Source: Daphnia carinata
Lineage: Eukaryota > Arthropoda > Branchiopoda > Diplostraca > Daphniidae
DNA length: 64,000 bases
Direction: 5' to 3'
Assembly (NCBI RefSeq): GCF_022539665.2
Contig: NC_081335.1
Coordinates: forward strand, 5,022,001-5,086,000
The translations under genes were made by a program, and so were the position numbers. Below the pieces are notes generated by a model. It was not told where the DNA came from, ran no database searches, and saw only the letters and a program-made list of their open reading frames with translations. This document shows positions 49,021-63,700 of the stretch, piece after piece (the first letter of the stretch is position 1; every line of letters begins with the position of its first letter).

Positions 49021-50446
49021 GGAACTAGCGAAGGGAGGCTGATTTGAAATGCTCGGCAACGTAACTAATCAGGAAACATGCGAAATGAGCAATGCTTACT
49101 AAAGATGTGCGTATCCTTCGTTTTCTCATTTTAATAGTTCATTTTCATAATAAAAATATGTATTCTTTAGATACGGTCATCCCGCGCAAGACGATATTAA
49201 AGGATATAGTTTTGGTGAGTTCGAACCGCGGCTTCTTTCACTGGTTCAGGTAAACGAGTACTAAACGAACTCTTGGCTTAACTTTCTTTCTTACAACAGA
49301 ACAAATATTAATTTCCTTTTTTAAAATTTGGTCTTAGTGTCAAAGGGACGAGATGCAGAAGCCCGATGTGGCGCAACTAAAGCAGACACCCAGCGTTTGT
49401 TTGGAACCGGTATACTATAACTTATGAGACCACCATTAGCTGATCCACTATTAGCTGTTGTAGTTGTTAACATTTAGATTTACTTAGTACAATTAGAATA
49501 TTGATATTTTAATATCTCGCGTATTTTCAAATATTCAGGAACAGCCAAACTAGGAAGGGTCTGTTATTCTATTTTAACAACTCGCAGCTGGGCTCAGTTT
49601 CGTCAAACTATTGCCGAGTATGAGAGTATACATAGCGATCCTTCGGAAAGTACTGTGACTAGTGAGTTGTCAGGTAACGGCCAACAGTGTATTTTAGAGT
49701 TACGTAAGCGTCGACGCTCAAATTTCCTGATTGATAGAAACAAATATAATAAAAACACGAATAAAAACACATTTAACGTGTATAACACTAGAATATTCCT
49801 GTAGCAAGTCAAGTCTTATGTAACAGGATGCCAAGTCCTATTATGGATACATAAAATCATGTATTCTATCGTTGCTTTTCAGACAGCTTTCATTGCTTCT
49901 ATCGTTGCTTTTCAACCATCTTGCCTAGATTGTTGATAAAGTGTAGCACATATTCCATCTTATTTACAGTTGTACAGGATTATTAAAACTTTTCAGCTAT
50001 GAGTTGAACAATAATATTCTTCTTAACGTTGGACTGTGAAAAGTAAACGTTGATGGTTCTTCATGTCTCTTAAAATGCATAGTAATGTTACACGAAAATA
50101 GATAATCTGGGTTGACAGTCATATTCTTTAAAATTCAGATTTATGTTTAAGTTGTTATGTAGAGAGACTGATGGTTGTGAGCACCAGGCAAAAACTGACC
50201 TGTCTGACTGACTTGTCTAGTAGTTTGAAAGGATTCTTCAACTGTTGCCATCAACCAATTCACCCGCGTTTGATGCTACAATCTACAAATTAGTCAGCTG
50301 ATTTGAGGCTCTGGCGGTTGAACTAGAGGAGACCTGCGTAAAAATAGCGGCTCCAGGCCTGGCAAACAGCTGTTTATCCACTGTTTAGCATCACGAATCC
50401 ATAGGTGTGTGTCGTCTACCATCAGATAGGAAAAACGACTAGAAAA
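49021..50446. repeat. diverged parental copy of the array's annexin/SUCLA2 5' segment
   Basis: From about 49028 (CGAAGGGAGGCTGATTTG) through SUCLA2 exon 1 into intron 1 (about 50590) this matches the array segments 32360-33870 and 37650-39163 with scattered substitutions and small indels. One is an insertion near 49880 that repeats CTATCGTTGCTTTTCA. The array copies are far more alike to each other than to this one, so the segment was copied before the array was amplified. Confidence 0.92.
49171..49804 (+). pseudogene. annexin-core fragment upstream of SUCLA2
   Basis: Blocks 49171-49249, 49346-49409 and 49539-49673, homologous to the array fragments. Read-through of the last block stays open further than in the array, to a TAG at 49802-49804. 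No upstream annexin exons were found between here and 46985, so this version is also partial. It may be the source of the array copies. Confidence 0.6.
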
Positions 50447-52314
50447 ATGGCTACACTTTTGCAAAGATTCGCCGTTGCTGCGGAAAAGTCTTTACAATCC
50501 GGACGGGTACTGCTTTATCATTGTTTTAACGCTATATCGAAATACTTAGGGTTTGGAAACCAATAATTAGGAGATATAGTTTCCTTGTACAAGCTTCCTT
50601 GGTGAAGCGACTGTAAAAGGAAAAAAGAGCTAACTTCATTGTACTGATATCTTTTAAGATCTTGCGTGCTACCACTGCGTATGCTAAAGCATCATCGCCA
50701 TTCGAACAACGACGACACCTAAATGTTCATGAATATGTCAGCTATACCCTGCTTCAACAAGAAGGAATTGCAGTACCAAAATTTGGGGTAGCAACATCCA
50801 AAGAGGAGGCCCAGAAGATAGTTGAAGAGCTTGATTGCCTTGACATGGTAGTTAAAGCCCAAGTATTGACAGGTGGAAGAGGAAAAGGGTATTTTAAAGG
50901 TGGTCTTAAAGGTGGAGTCAAAACTGTATTCTCGTAAGTATGATCTTTACATCTTTGCAATCATTTTAATCAATGAAAATTTATTCAGGCCTGAAGAAGC
51001 AGGAGATATAGCTTCAAAAATGCTTGGTGACCTGCTCATTACCAAGCAAACTGGCGAGAAGGGTAGGATTTGCAACTCTGTAATGGTTACTGAACGGAAG
51101 TATCAGAGACGAGAATACTATTTCACTATCATGCTGGAACGTGCTTATGGTGTAGGTATATCTTAAGGTCTAGTGAGGTTGCTCTTATGAAATATTTCTT
51201 TCACAGGGGCCAGTACTCATTGCATCCACACATGGTGGGATGAATATTGAAGAAGTGGCCCATGAAAATCCTGAAGCTATTATCACTGAACCAGTTGACA
51301 TAATTAAAGGTTTTTTGTTGCTTGTATGTAGAACTAAGGAGACATTGCAAGACATATTATTTTTTTAGGACTTACCAAAGAGCAGGCCCTCTTAGTGGCT
51401 GATAAATTGGGTCTGAATTCCAAACGGGAGGAAGCTGCGGATATGTTTATTAAACTGTATAACTTATTCATCAAATACGATGCTACGATGATTGAAATCA
51501 ATCCTTTAGCTGAGGACCAAAACGGAAAACGTAAAATCTGAAATATTGTTTTATGTGGTCAGATAGTTGGTAACTTTAAGTATTTTTGTCAGTGATGTGC
51601 TTGGACGCTAAGATGCGCTTTGACGATAATGCGGATTTCAGACAGTCAAAAGTTTTCTCTTACCGGGATTGGACCCAGGAAAATCCACAGGAGGTTGAAG
51701 CTGCTAAGTTTAACCTTAATTATATTGCTCTCGACGGTATTCGAAAAATCGTTTGTAACAGATTGATGCATAGGTTAACATTCTTTTTTCTTGTAGGTGA
51801 CATTGCTTGTCTTGTAAACGGCGCTGGGCTTGCTATGGCTACTATGGACATTATCAAATTGCACGGTGGAGAGCCGGCCAATTTTCTTGATGTCGGAGGT
51901 GGCGCGACATCGGCCCAAGTTAAAGAAGCTTTTAAAATCATTACGGCAGACCCCAAAGTTCATGCAATCTTAGTCAACATTTTCGGAGGAATCATGCGCT
52001 GTGATGTAATCGCAGAAGGTATCATAATTGCCGCCAACGAGTTAAATCTTAAGACGCCAATCATTTGTCGGCTGCAGGTATGGCTATTATTTCGATGATT
52101 AACAGTTTGGCAAGGTTAATTCGTGGTTTGTGTGTTGCTTTTCCTCTAGGGCACAAATGTTGATGAAGCCAAGGTTTTAATTGCAAATTCTGGACTAAAG
52201 ATCTTGCCCTGTGACAATCTTGATGAAGCAGCAAGGTTGGCTGTCAAACTATCCAGCATTGTTTCCCTAGCAAAAGCAGCAAGACTAGATGTCAATTTTG
52301 AAATCCCTATCTAA
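50447..52314 (+). CDS. SUCLA2: succinyl-CoA ligase (ADP-forming) beta subunit, mitochondrial, 8 exons
   Basis: TCA-cycle enzyme subunit of the mitochondrial matrix; with the alpha subunit it converts succinyl-CoA, ADP and phosphate to succinate, CoA and ATP. Exons: 50447-50506, 50659-50933, 50989-51151, 51207-51309, 51369-51530, 51593-51736, 51797-52077, 52150-52314; 450 residues. Exon 1 is a basic, Arg/Lys-containing targeting peptide. The ATP-grasp part shows [28 protein letters not shown] and [11 protein letters not shown]. The CoA-ligase part shows [27 protein letters not shown] and [28 protein letters not shown] and the DWTQE segment fit the ADP-type (SUCLA2) rather than the GTP-type subunit. 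Exon 3 must end at GGT|GTAGGT to keep phase. Two exact-looking spare first exons lie upstream in the array. An ATTAAA polyadenylation variant is at 52403-52408. Confidence 0.97.
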
Positions 52315-53461
52315 ACATTATGGGATCCAACTAGGTCATCCGGTAGAATGAATTATACTGTTGCTCTCATTGCTCCCGTGAGGCGAGTGATCATGTATGT
52401 AAATTAAAGTACTGTTGTTTGACATCGATTAACTTGGAATACAGCTTCCAGTACAGGAAAATGATGCTGTTGTTTCTTCGGAAACCAAGTATTTCACGTA
52501 GAAGGAAAAAAAAAATAACATCTTACATTTTATTTTGTATTCACTGTTAGCTGTTCCTTTTGAAAATTATGTCTGTTAAATACATAGGCAATAGTGCGGT
52601 GCATATTAAACATGTCGATAGTGGGGATCGTCATCTCCCTTGGAATGCAAATTTCAATCGAGTTTAGGATGTTCCTACTCGGCGGAAGTGGAATGGCAGA
52701 ATGGCCTATACAAATGTTGCGGTGATACGCCTAATTGGCGGAACATAACTGACTCGGCGTAATGTCCACAGCATTTCTAATAGAACCTGTTTTTAAAGAC
52801 TTATGTAGGAATGTTTATTGGTTATAAAAGGTGAGTCAATAAACCTTAGTTATTTATAACTGTAACTTTTTTATTTCTTTATCAAACATGTTTCCGAGCA
52901 AACATATTAGGAAAATCTTGTACACATTGCATGAATCAGTTCGATGTGGGCAACGCCACGCTGAGCGTTCCTCCTTCAAAAGTTCACGTGGGATGGACTC
53001 GTACCCTGGAAAATATCACTTCGTGCTATTGACACAGTCCATTATGGTTCTACACCTTTCAAGCCAAATAGTGTTGATCAATTAAAGACGGTTCCTGGAG
53101 ACCAAGCCGCCGTTTAGTTATACGCAGCTGACGAATCGAACCCGATTATCTGAGACCCGGCTTACTGCTAGAAGGTACGTGCGCGAGACTTATTAAATGT
53201 GTTTTGTTAGTTTACTGTATAGATTTTTTATTTTTTCAGATTTCGTACCAGTTTGGTAAGTCAGTAAAAACTATTTTTTAAAGAGAGACCTCTTTTTTTA
53301 AGAAGGTTCCGGGTCTTCCGTGTTGAATTCGATCCGATCAAACCCCATCGGCTCGGCCCATCGGTTTCTCGGGGCAAGGGCGGTTTGGAGCCGAGCCCTG
53401 CTAGGAATAAACGACGAATGGCTGGGAATAGTTGTGTCTGCAAAAAAAAATCTAAACAAAT
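52315..53461. other. SUCLA2 3' region and spacer before the ZAD zinc-finger gene
   Basis: After the SUCLA2 3' end the stretch around 52800-52880 has a TATA-like GGTTATAAAAGG followed closely by CAATAAA, a layout seen in LTR promoters. No gag-pol coding follows. Open frames at 52888-53085 and 53320-53517 look spurious. The last part should include the promoter of the zinc-finger gene. Confidence 0.5.
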
Positions 53462-56991
<3,530 letters not shown>

Positions 56992-57621
56992 AAAGCGCAG
57001 ATTTAGGCCATTTTTGTCAAAATTTGTTTGGGTTTTTTTTTATTATTATCATTATTTTCCTTCCCCTAAAAAAATAGCGCATTGCTGGTTCATTTGATCG
57101 TCGTCTTTTAATGCCGTAAACGCGAATGGCAAAATACACCATTCTCTACCACGTCAGTGATGAGACAGCTATCGCATTTTCCTAGTTCTTTGGTTTTTTT
57201 TTTATATTTTTTGTTGAAAGATTCATCTTACACAACTTTGTCTACCAAATCAATAACAACAATACAGCAATGTGAATACAAGGACAATTGGTCCAAACTT
57301 CTCAAAATGCAGATCTGGAAGTACTGTTTCCGGATGCCCGTGCCATATTGAGTTGTATTCCCGTATAACTTGTTTCGTTACGCATTCCATTCCGTCTGAT
57401 TCAGCCAACTCTATCGTCAGTAAACTTTCCATTTCGATTTTCCTGTCAATTTAGACGAATGGCCCAACCAAAACCCAGTTCTCAGGAACAAATGTTTCAA
57501 CCACGCCGGGGATTCGGGGAATATCTGTTAATGTCGCGTTTGTTCGAATAAGAAGGCAACAGACGAAGCAAAACACTTGCATTCTCTCAATAGTTTTCAA
57601 GTGTATCGTACCGTATGTGCA
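56992..57621. other. intergenic: zinc-finger 3' region and ionotropic-receptor upstream region
   Basis: No gene seen. Two T-rich tracts (57030-57040, 57193-57203) and a few short frames. The 5' leader and promoter of the ionotropic receptor should lie here. Confidence 0.6.
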
Positions 57622-59531
57622 ATGGGGTCGTTTATCAGAATAGCATTTATTTCACTTTCTTTGGGCGTGGCGTTCGTTGCATCCTTTATTGAAGTTAGCT
57701 TGCTAAAGGAAGAAAGACAGCGACTTTATGGCCTAGAATTGAGAGCTTCTGCCTTCAACGTATGTCGTTTATTATACTGAACAAAGATTCGTCGTAAGTA
57801 TAAAAATGTTCTTGATTTACAGTATCCTCCCTGCCTTTTTGCCATTAAAGCGCCATTGGGGAACCATTCATTAGTTCCGTCATTTTCTGGTGTCTGCCAC
57901 GACATTGCTACTTGGATTTCTACACATTTTCGCATGAAGTAGGAATCGTTTTTTCTGATATTTAAATTATGTGTTATGAACGATTCTGCTTAAATTAAAG
58001 ATTGATATACGTGCCTACAAATACTTCGGATATTGTCAAACATGGGTTGATTCCCGCGCTCATCAAACAAATTATCAACGGGGTTCGTGTTTATACCTTC
58101 TAAAAGGAAGTGTTCATTATAGCACTACATCCACAATAAAACAGTATACACTTTAGGAAGTCGATATTATACCATATGCGTTTGCCCCTTCGGTGACACT
58201 GTTACAACAACTAGATTTTACCATCACTCTTCGCGTAGAGGATTATAACCTGCTGCAACAATGGCCGAAAGAAGAGAGCCGGCTTATTGCGTATATAAGA
58301 CCCTTTTCCTACGAGGTAAAGCCAATCTCCATGTTACATTTTTTAAATGTGATTTTCAATTTGGCCTCTAGGTTTGGTTATTATTTCTTGGTTCAACTGG
58401 TTTTGTTGTTATTGCTATGGCCATACTGACTCATCATCATCAACAATTGGGTGCAAATTGGAAGTCCACGAATTTTATGAAGGCTTTAAATCATCATACT
58501 ATGTACGTTATGACGGTGATCACCGGACAAGGTACCTTCACGGGCGTAAGTTGCGACTTAACGAAAGAGTTATCTTTTTTTTTCTTTTCAACGTAAAGGT
58601 AACTGCATATCCCCAAAGGCAAAACTTTCGTTACGTCTGATAGCAGGGCTGTGGTGCCTGACGATGGTAGTTTTGGTAAATGCATACTCGAGCACGTTAA
58701 TGTCCTACTTGACTGTTCCAAAGTTAACTCCTATTGTGAACACGCTTGCTGAATTGGCAGTTAGTCGCGATTCACAGATAACGATTGATTTTGAATCGGA
58801 CATGTCTCGTATGTTCATGGTAGGCTGCGATGCAGAGATAAAGCACAAAGTTCAGAAAATTTATTATTATTTTACCACAGGACGCCAGTTCTGGGCCATA
58901 CAGAATACTTGGTAATTCATTACGTAACAACCCTAAGCTTCTCGTTAGAAGTGGAAGTCTAGAAGGATTAAACAATGTTTTACTGCGTGGCAATGTTTAC
59001 TTTGCGGTAAATACTAAAACACTCACGTTTTAAAAATGAATCAGATAGCCCGTTTTGCTTTGTATATTAGAATCGTCCAACTGTCAAATACTTAATGTCC
59101 ATGGACATGAAAAGTCACACCAAATGTCGCTTGACTTCCTCGGATCCCATTCCATACATTCGAACTTACTCAATGGGTTTACCTAAGGGCAGTCAACACA
59201 ACTCCATCATCAATCACGAGTAAAAGATGTTCATTTGTTGTTATTAAACCTTTTCCGGACCCTCCCTTGTTCACTGATTTTCTTTCACAGTTTGCAATAT
59301 TTACAGGAAAGTGGTCTACTGGACCACTGGTTAAAACAGTACACACCCAACGTTGATAAATGTATGGTAGGAAAGAGCAAACCTCATGAGCGGGTGGTTC
59401 CTTTCACCCTGCTAGATCTGTCAAGCGCCTTTCTACTTTTAGGCATCGGTATCGGATTGTGCTTATTTGCGTTTCTGTTAGAATTAATTGTCTCTTTACA
59501 AGCTAGTCCACGAGAAAAAATCACCGCCTAA
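57622..59531 (+). CDS. ionotropic receptor (chemosensory iGluR-like), no amino-terminal domain, 9 exons
   Basis: Predicted ligand-gated channel of the arthropod IR family, probably chemosensory. Exons: 57622-57759, 57823-57938, 58001-58082, 58157-58315, 58372-58531, 58599-58819, 58881-59006, 59071-59219, 59291-59531; 463 residues. A signal peptide (about 3-22) is followed directly by the ligand-binding S1 half (SGVCHDIATWI, DIIPYAFAP...LDFTITL). TM1 is VWLLFLGSTGFVVIAMAIL, then comes a pore region and TM2/3 around GLWCLTMVVLVNAYSSTLMSYLTVP, the IR version of the SYTANLAAF motif. The S2 half and a final helix (FLLLGIGIGLCLFAFLLELI) follow. The Arg that binds glutamate in true iGluRs is not evident before LDFTITL. 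The lack of a large amino-terminal domain argues against co-receptors such as IR8a/IR25a. Confidence 0.92.
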
Positions 59532-60738
59532 TGGTCCCATAGCAGCCCAAGACTTCTTCAGATTAGTGTTGGCGATAGTTTGATATTTACAATCATTTTC
59601 AAAGATCAGGGTATCCAACCGCAAGTAGCAGAATCCCGATAGGCACGACATAATCGTCCAATAATTAAATCTATTTTTTGCCGCACATACTGTATCCCGT
59701 GGAAGCATCGGTCGAATAGACCACACGTCGAAATGGAAATCTGAGATGTAAGTGCTAACGACGGGCTTGTTGCATTGTTGTTTGTTTGAAAAAGTGCTTG
59801 ACAAATGTCATTGAATAACAACGGTACCCTTGCATGTATGCACTTGATTGTCTAACCAGCAAACAGACGCGGCGAAATCATTTATAGACTTTGCACAAAT
59901 TCATGTTTGCAGGAGGGCTGCCTGAATAACTTTCTGAAAATAGAAATACAGTAGTTTGCATCGGCTGCCGAACTAAAGCGCTTTTCTAAACCCGCTTTGT
60001 TTTCAATAATGGAATCGCAGGTTATTCCCTGCAAAAGTCTTCGCATCCACGCCAAGTACTTCGATGACACAGGATGTTTCCAAACAAACGAAAGTAAGGT
60101 AAAAGAGCGAATTGGGACAGCGTTTGGGCTAACAGCCTTTCTTATGGGGAATGCGTGTAAAGCCGATCTGCTAATTTCGGACAAAAACCCTAATTCATTG
60201 GACATTTCTACTAATTCTGGACAGTCTTATTTTTAAAAACTAATTTATTCATTCGATTCAGTTTTTAATTCTGAATCGAATAGCTTAAGACACCGAAGGG
60301 GGTGCAATAGAAAAATATTGCGAAATTTATGTTTCAACAACCAAAACAATGAGCTGTCAAAACGAGACTTCATTTTTCAGGCCTGGTAACTTGCAATTGA
60401 AATTCACCCCAAAAACATAAAATATGGATTTTTAAAATTGTATTAAACACTTCGCTCTTTAAGTAGCCAATAGGTTATAGGTTCCACGGTAAAAACGAAA
60501 AAATAAATGTGATTCAAATTTTCGAGAAAAAAGCATAAGCACTTCCCGTAAACACGCTAATGTCCGAAATTTTAAACCGAAAAAAATTGTTTTTAACTTG
60601 CCCTATCCTACCAAATATCGCCGTAAGAATGTTCGTCGACTGTTTCGTAACAATGCGTTAAAATTTGTTACTAACGTAGACATATACTATTCATTTAATT
60701 GCTGACTGATTTTAGTCTATTTTCCCATAAGTTCCCAT
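59532..60738. other. 3' flank of the ionotropic receptor, no gene recognised
   Basis: Contains overlapping open frames on both strands near 59882-60236 (107 codons minus, 79 codons plus). They match no family I know and may be decayed repeat DNA. The 357-bp satellite begins at the right end. Confidence 0.45.
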
Positions 60739-63700
60739 GACGCTAAATCTGGACAGCAGACTATATTGATTTGTATAAGTTGTATACCAAAAATTACAAA
60801 ACGTTCATAGCACAGTCATAAGGCTTTGGCGTGCAAGTTTGAAAGTCGGTGGTTCAACCCTACATAGTGACTGATTGTATTTCTTTGCTTATATATTTCA
60901 GCTCACTCTTTTTAACCATACGAAATTTTTTTTTTCAAGAGAGATTGTTAATTCATTTTAATCATCCAAAGCTAACATTTTTCCAATTATTATTACTTCC
61001 CTGGGTTCGCCTAAATTCCGGTTATAAATCAGAAACTTCATCACCTTAGCCAGCTTACAATATTCATCTAACCTGTGATTGCAATTTTCATATTTTTTAC
61101 ATAAGCTCCCATGGCACTAATTTGGGACATCAGACAATAAACTAAATAACGTTGGTAGGTTGTGTTTCTATTATCAATCAACAGTGGCTTAGTCGTACGG
61201 TGTTGGAACACCAACTCGAAGGTTGGTGGTTCAATACCAGTTGGGGCTCTTGTGCAAATGTTTTTTTATTACTTGTAATTTTTAATCTTATTTTGTGAGA
61301 TTTTATACAATCGCCAAAGACACTTTAAACAAACGCAATATCAACAAATCTTGGTATTAATAGATTCGTTTAAATGTTCTCCACAGGGCTGTTAAATATT
61401 TTATGAAAATCATATGACAATATTCATCTAACCAATGATTTAAATTCTTATATTTTTTACATAAGCCCCCGTGACGCTAATTTGGGACAGTAGACTACAT
61501 ACAAGTAGACATGTTATGCTTTTCAATAGTTTTATACTAACCATGGCATAATCGTAAGATGTTGAATTGCCAACCAAAAGGCTAATGGTTCTATACCGTA
61601 TGGAAACTATACAACAACTTGTATTTTCTTATTTTTGAATTTTTTCGTATTTGATGAGATATTTTAAAATCAATAAGAACATCTTAAACTAAAGCAATAT
61701 CATCAATACTGGTATAAATAGATTCGTTTAAGTTTCCTCTACATGGCTGTTAAATATTTTATGAAAATCATATGAAAATATTTATATAATGGGTGATTTT
61801 AATTCTTATATTTTTTACGTAAGCTCCCGTGACGCTAATTTGGGACAGCAGACTACATAAAAAAAGACATGTTAAGCATTTTAGTTATTTTCTGTGAACC
61901 ATGGCAGAGTCGTAAGATGTTCGATTGCCACCGTTAAGGTTAGTGGTTCTATACTGTCAAGGCACTATTTGTAAGTTTCGTTTTCCCCATTTCCTCATTT
62001 TTCCCTTTTTTGTGAGATATTTTGAAATCACTAAAAATACCTCACACTACTACAATATCAATAATATTAGGATCAATAGATACGTTTAAGCTTTCTCTAC
62101 ATGGCTGTTAAATATTTTATGAAAATCATGTGAAAATATGCATCTAATCGGTATTTGCAATTTTTATGTTTTTCACATAAGGCCCCCATGACGCTAATTT
62201 GGGACAGCAGACTACAAACAAAACGACACGTTATGCTTTTTGATTATATTTTGTTAACCGTGGCATAGTCGTAAGACGTTCGATTGCCACTCTGAAGGAT
62301 AATGGTTCTATGCTGTCCACAAACTATTTTTAAGTTTCATTTTCCTCATTTTTCCTTTTTTTTGAGATATTTTAAAAGTCACTAACGATACATCGCACTA
62401 CAAAAATATCAATAATATTATAATCATTAGATACGTTTAAGTTTTCTCTACATGGCTGTTGAATATTTTATGAAAATCATGTGAAAATATGCATCTAATT
62501 GGTAATTGCAATTTTTATATTTTTCCCATAAGGCCCCATGACGCTAATTTGGGACAGCAGACTACATACAAAAACACATGTTATACTTTTTAATAATACT
62601 TTATTAACCGTAGCATAGTCGTAAGACGTTCGATTGCGATTCCAAAGGTTAGTGGTTCGATACTGTCACGCACTATTTTTAAGTTTCGTTTTCCTAATTG
62701 CTCATTTTCCTTTTTTTGCGAGATTTTTTTAAAATCACTAAAGATACCTCACACCTCTACAATATCAATAATATTAGGATCAATAGATTCGTTTAAGTTT
62801 TCTCTACATGGCTATTGAATATTTTATAGAAATCATATGGAAATATCCATCTAATCGGTGATTGCAATTTTTATGTTGTTCACATAAGGCCCCATGACGC
62901 TAATTTGGGACAGCAGACTACATACAAAAAGATATTTTATGCTTTTTAACTACATTTTGTTAACCATACCGTAGTCGTAAGACGTTCGGTTGCCACCCTG
63001 AAGCACAATGGTTCTATACTGGCAACACACTATTTTCAATTTTCGTCTTCCTCATTACCTTATTTTTCCTTTTTTTGTGAGATATTTTGAAATCACTAAA
63101 GATATCTCACACTACTTCAATATCAATAAAATTAGGATCAATAGATTCGTTTAAGTTTTCTCTACAAGGCTGTTGAATATTTTATGAAAATCATGTGAAA
63201 ATATGCATCTAGTCGGTAATTGCAATTTTTATGTTTTCACATAAGCCCCCATGACGCTAATTTGGGACAGCAGACTACATACTAAATGACATGCTAGGCT
63301 TTTCTGTCAAGTTGTGTTAACCATGGCTTAGCTGTACGACGGTGGGTTACTGACATAAAGGTTGATGGATCTATACCGCATTGGCACCACATTTAATTTT
63401 TTTATTCTCGTTTTTGAAATTTTCCTATTTGGTGAGATATTTTTGAAATCACTAAGAACACCTTAAACTAAAGATATATCAATAATATTGGTGCCAATTG
63501 ATTTGTTTTAGTTTTCTCTGCATGGCTGTTGAATATTTTGTGAAAATCATGTCACAATATTTATCTAATCAGTGATCGCAATTCTTATGTTTTTTACATA
63601 AGCTCCCATGACACTAATTTGGGACAGCAGACTACGTTTTAAGACACATGTTATGCTTTTCAAGATATTTTTATTCAGTATGGCATAATCGTACGATGTT

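Noticed and set aside
50447-52314. assignment as the GTP-type beta subunit (SUCLG2)
   Set aside because: Motifs such as [12 protein letters not shown], the DWTQE segment and [16 protein letters not shown] match the ADP-type SUCLA2 pattern better.
53110-53170. tRNA gene on the minus strand (GGGTTCGATTC near 53120)
   Set aside because: A B-box-like word is present but no acceptor stem or clear cloverleaf could be drawn.
59882-60236. overlapping open frames on both strands after the ionotropic receptor
   Set aside because: No recognisable domain, no splice context and no agreement on strand; left as unexplained spacer rather than called a gene.
61185-61239. functional tRNA gene
   Set aside because: Only A-box-like and B-box-like words are present; acceptor and anticodon stems do not pair convincingly and the units vary freely.
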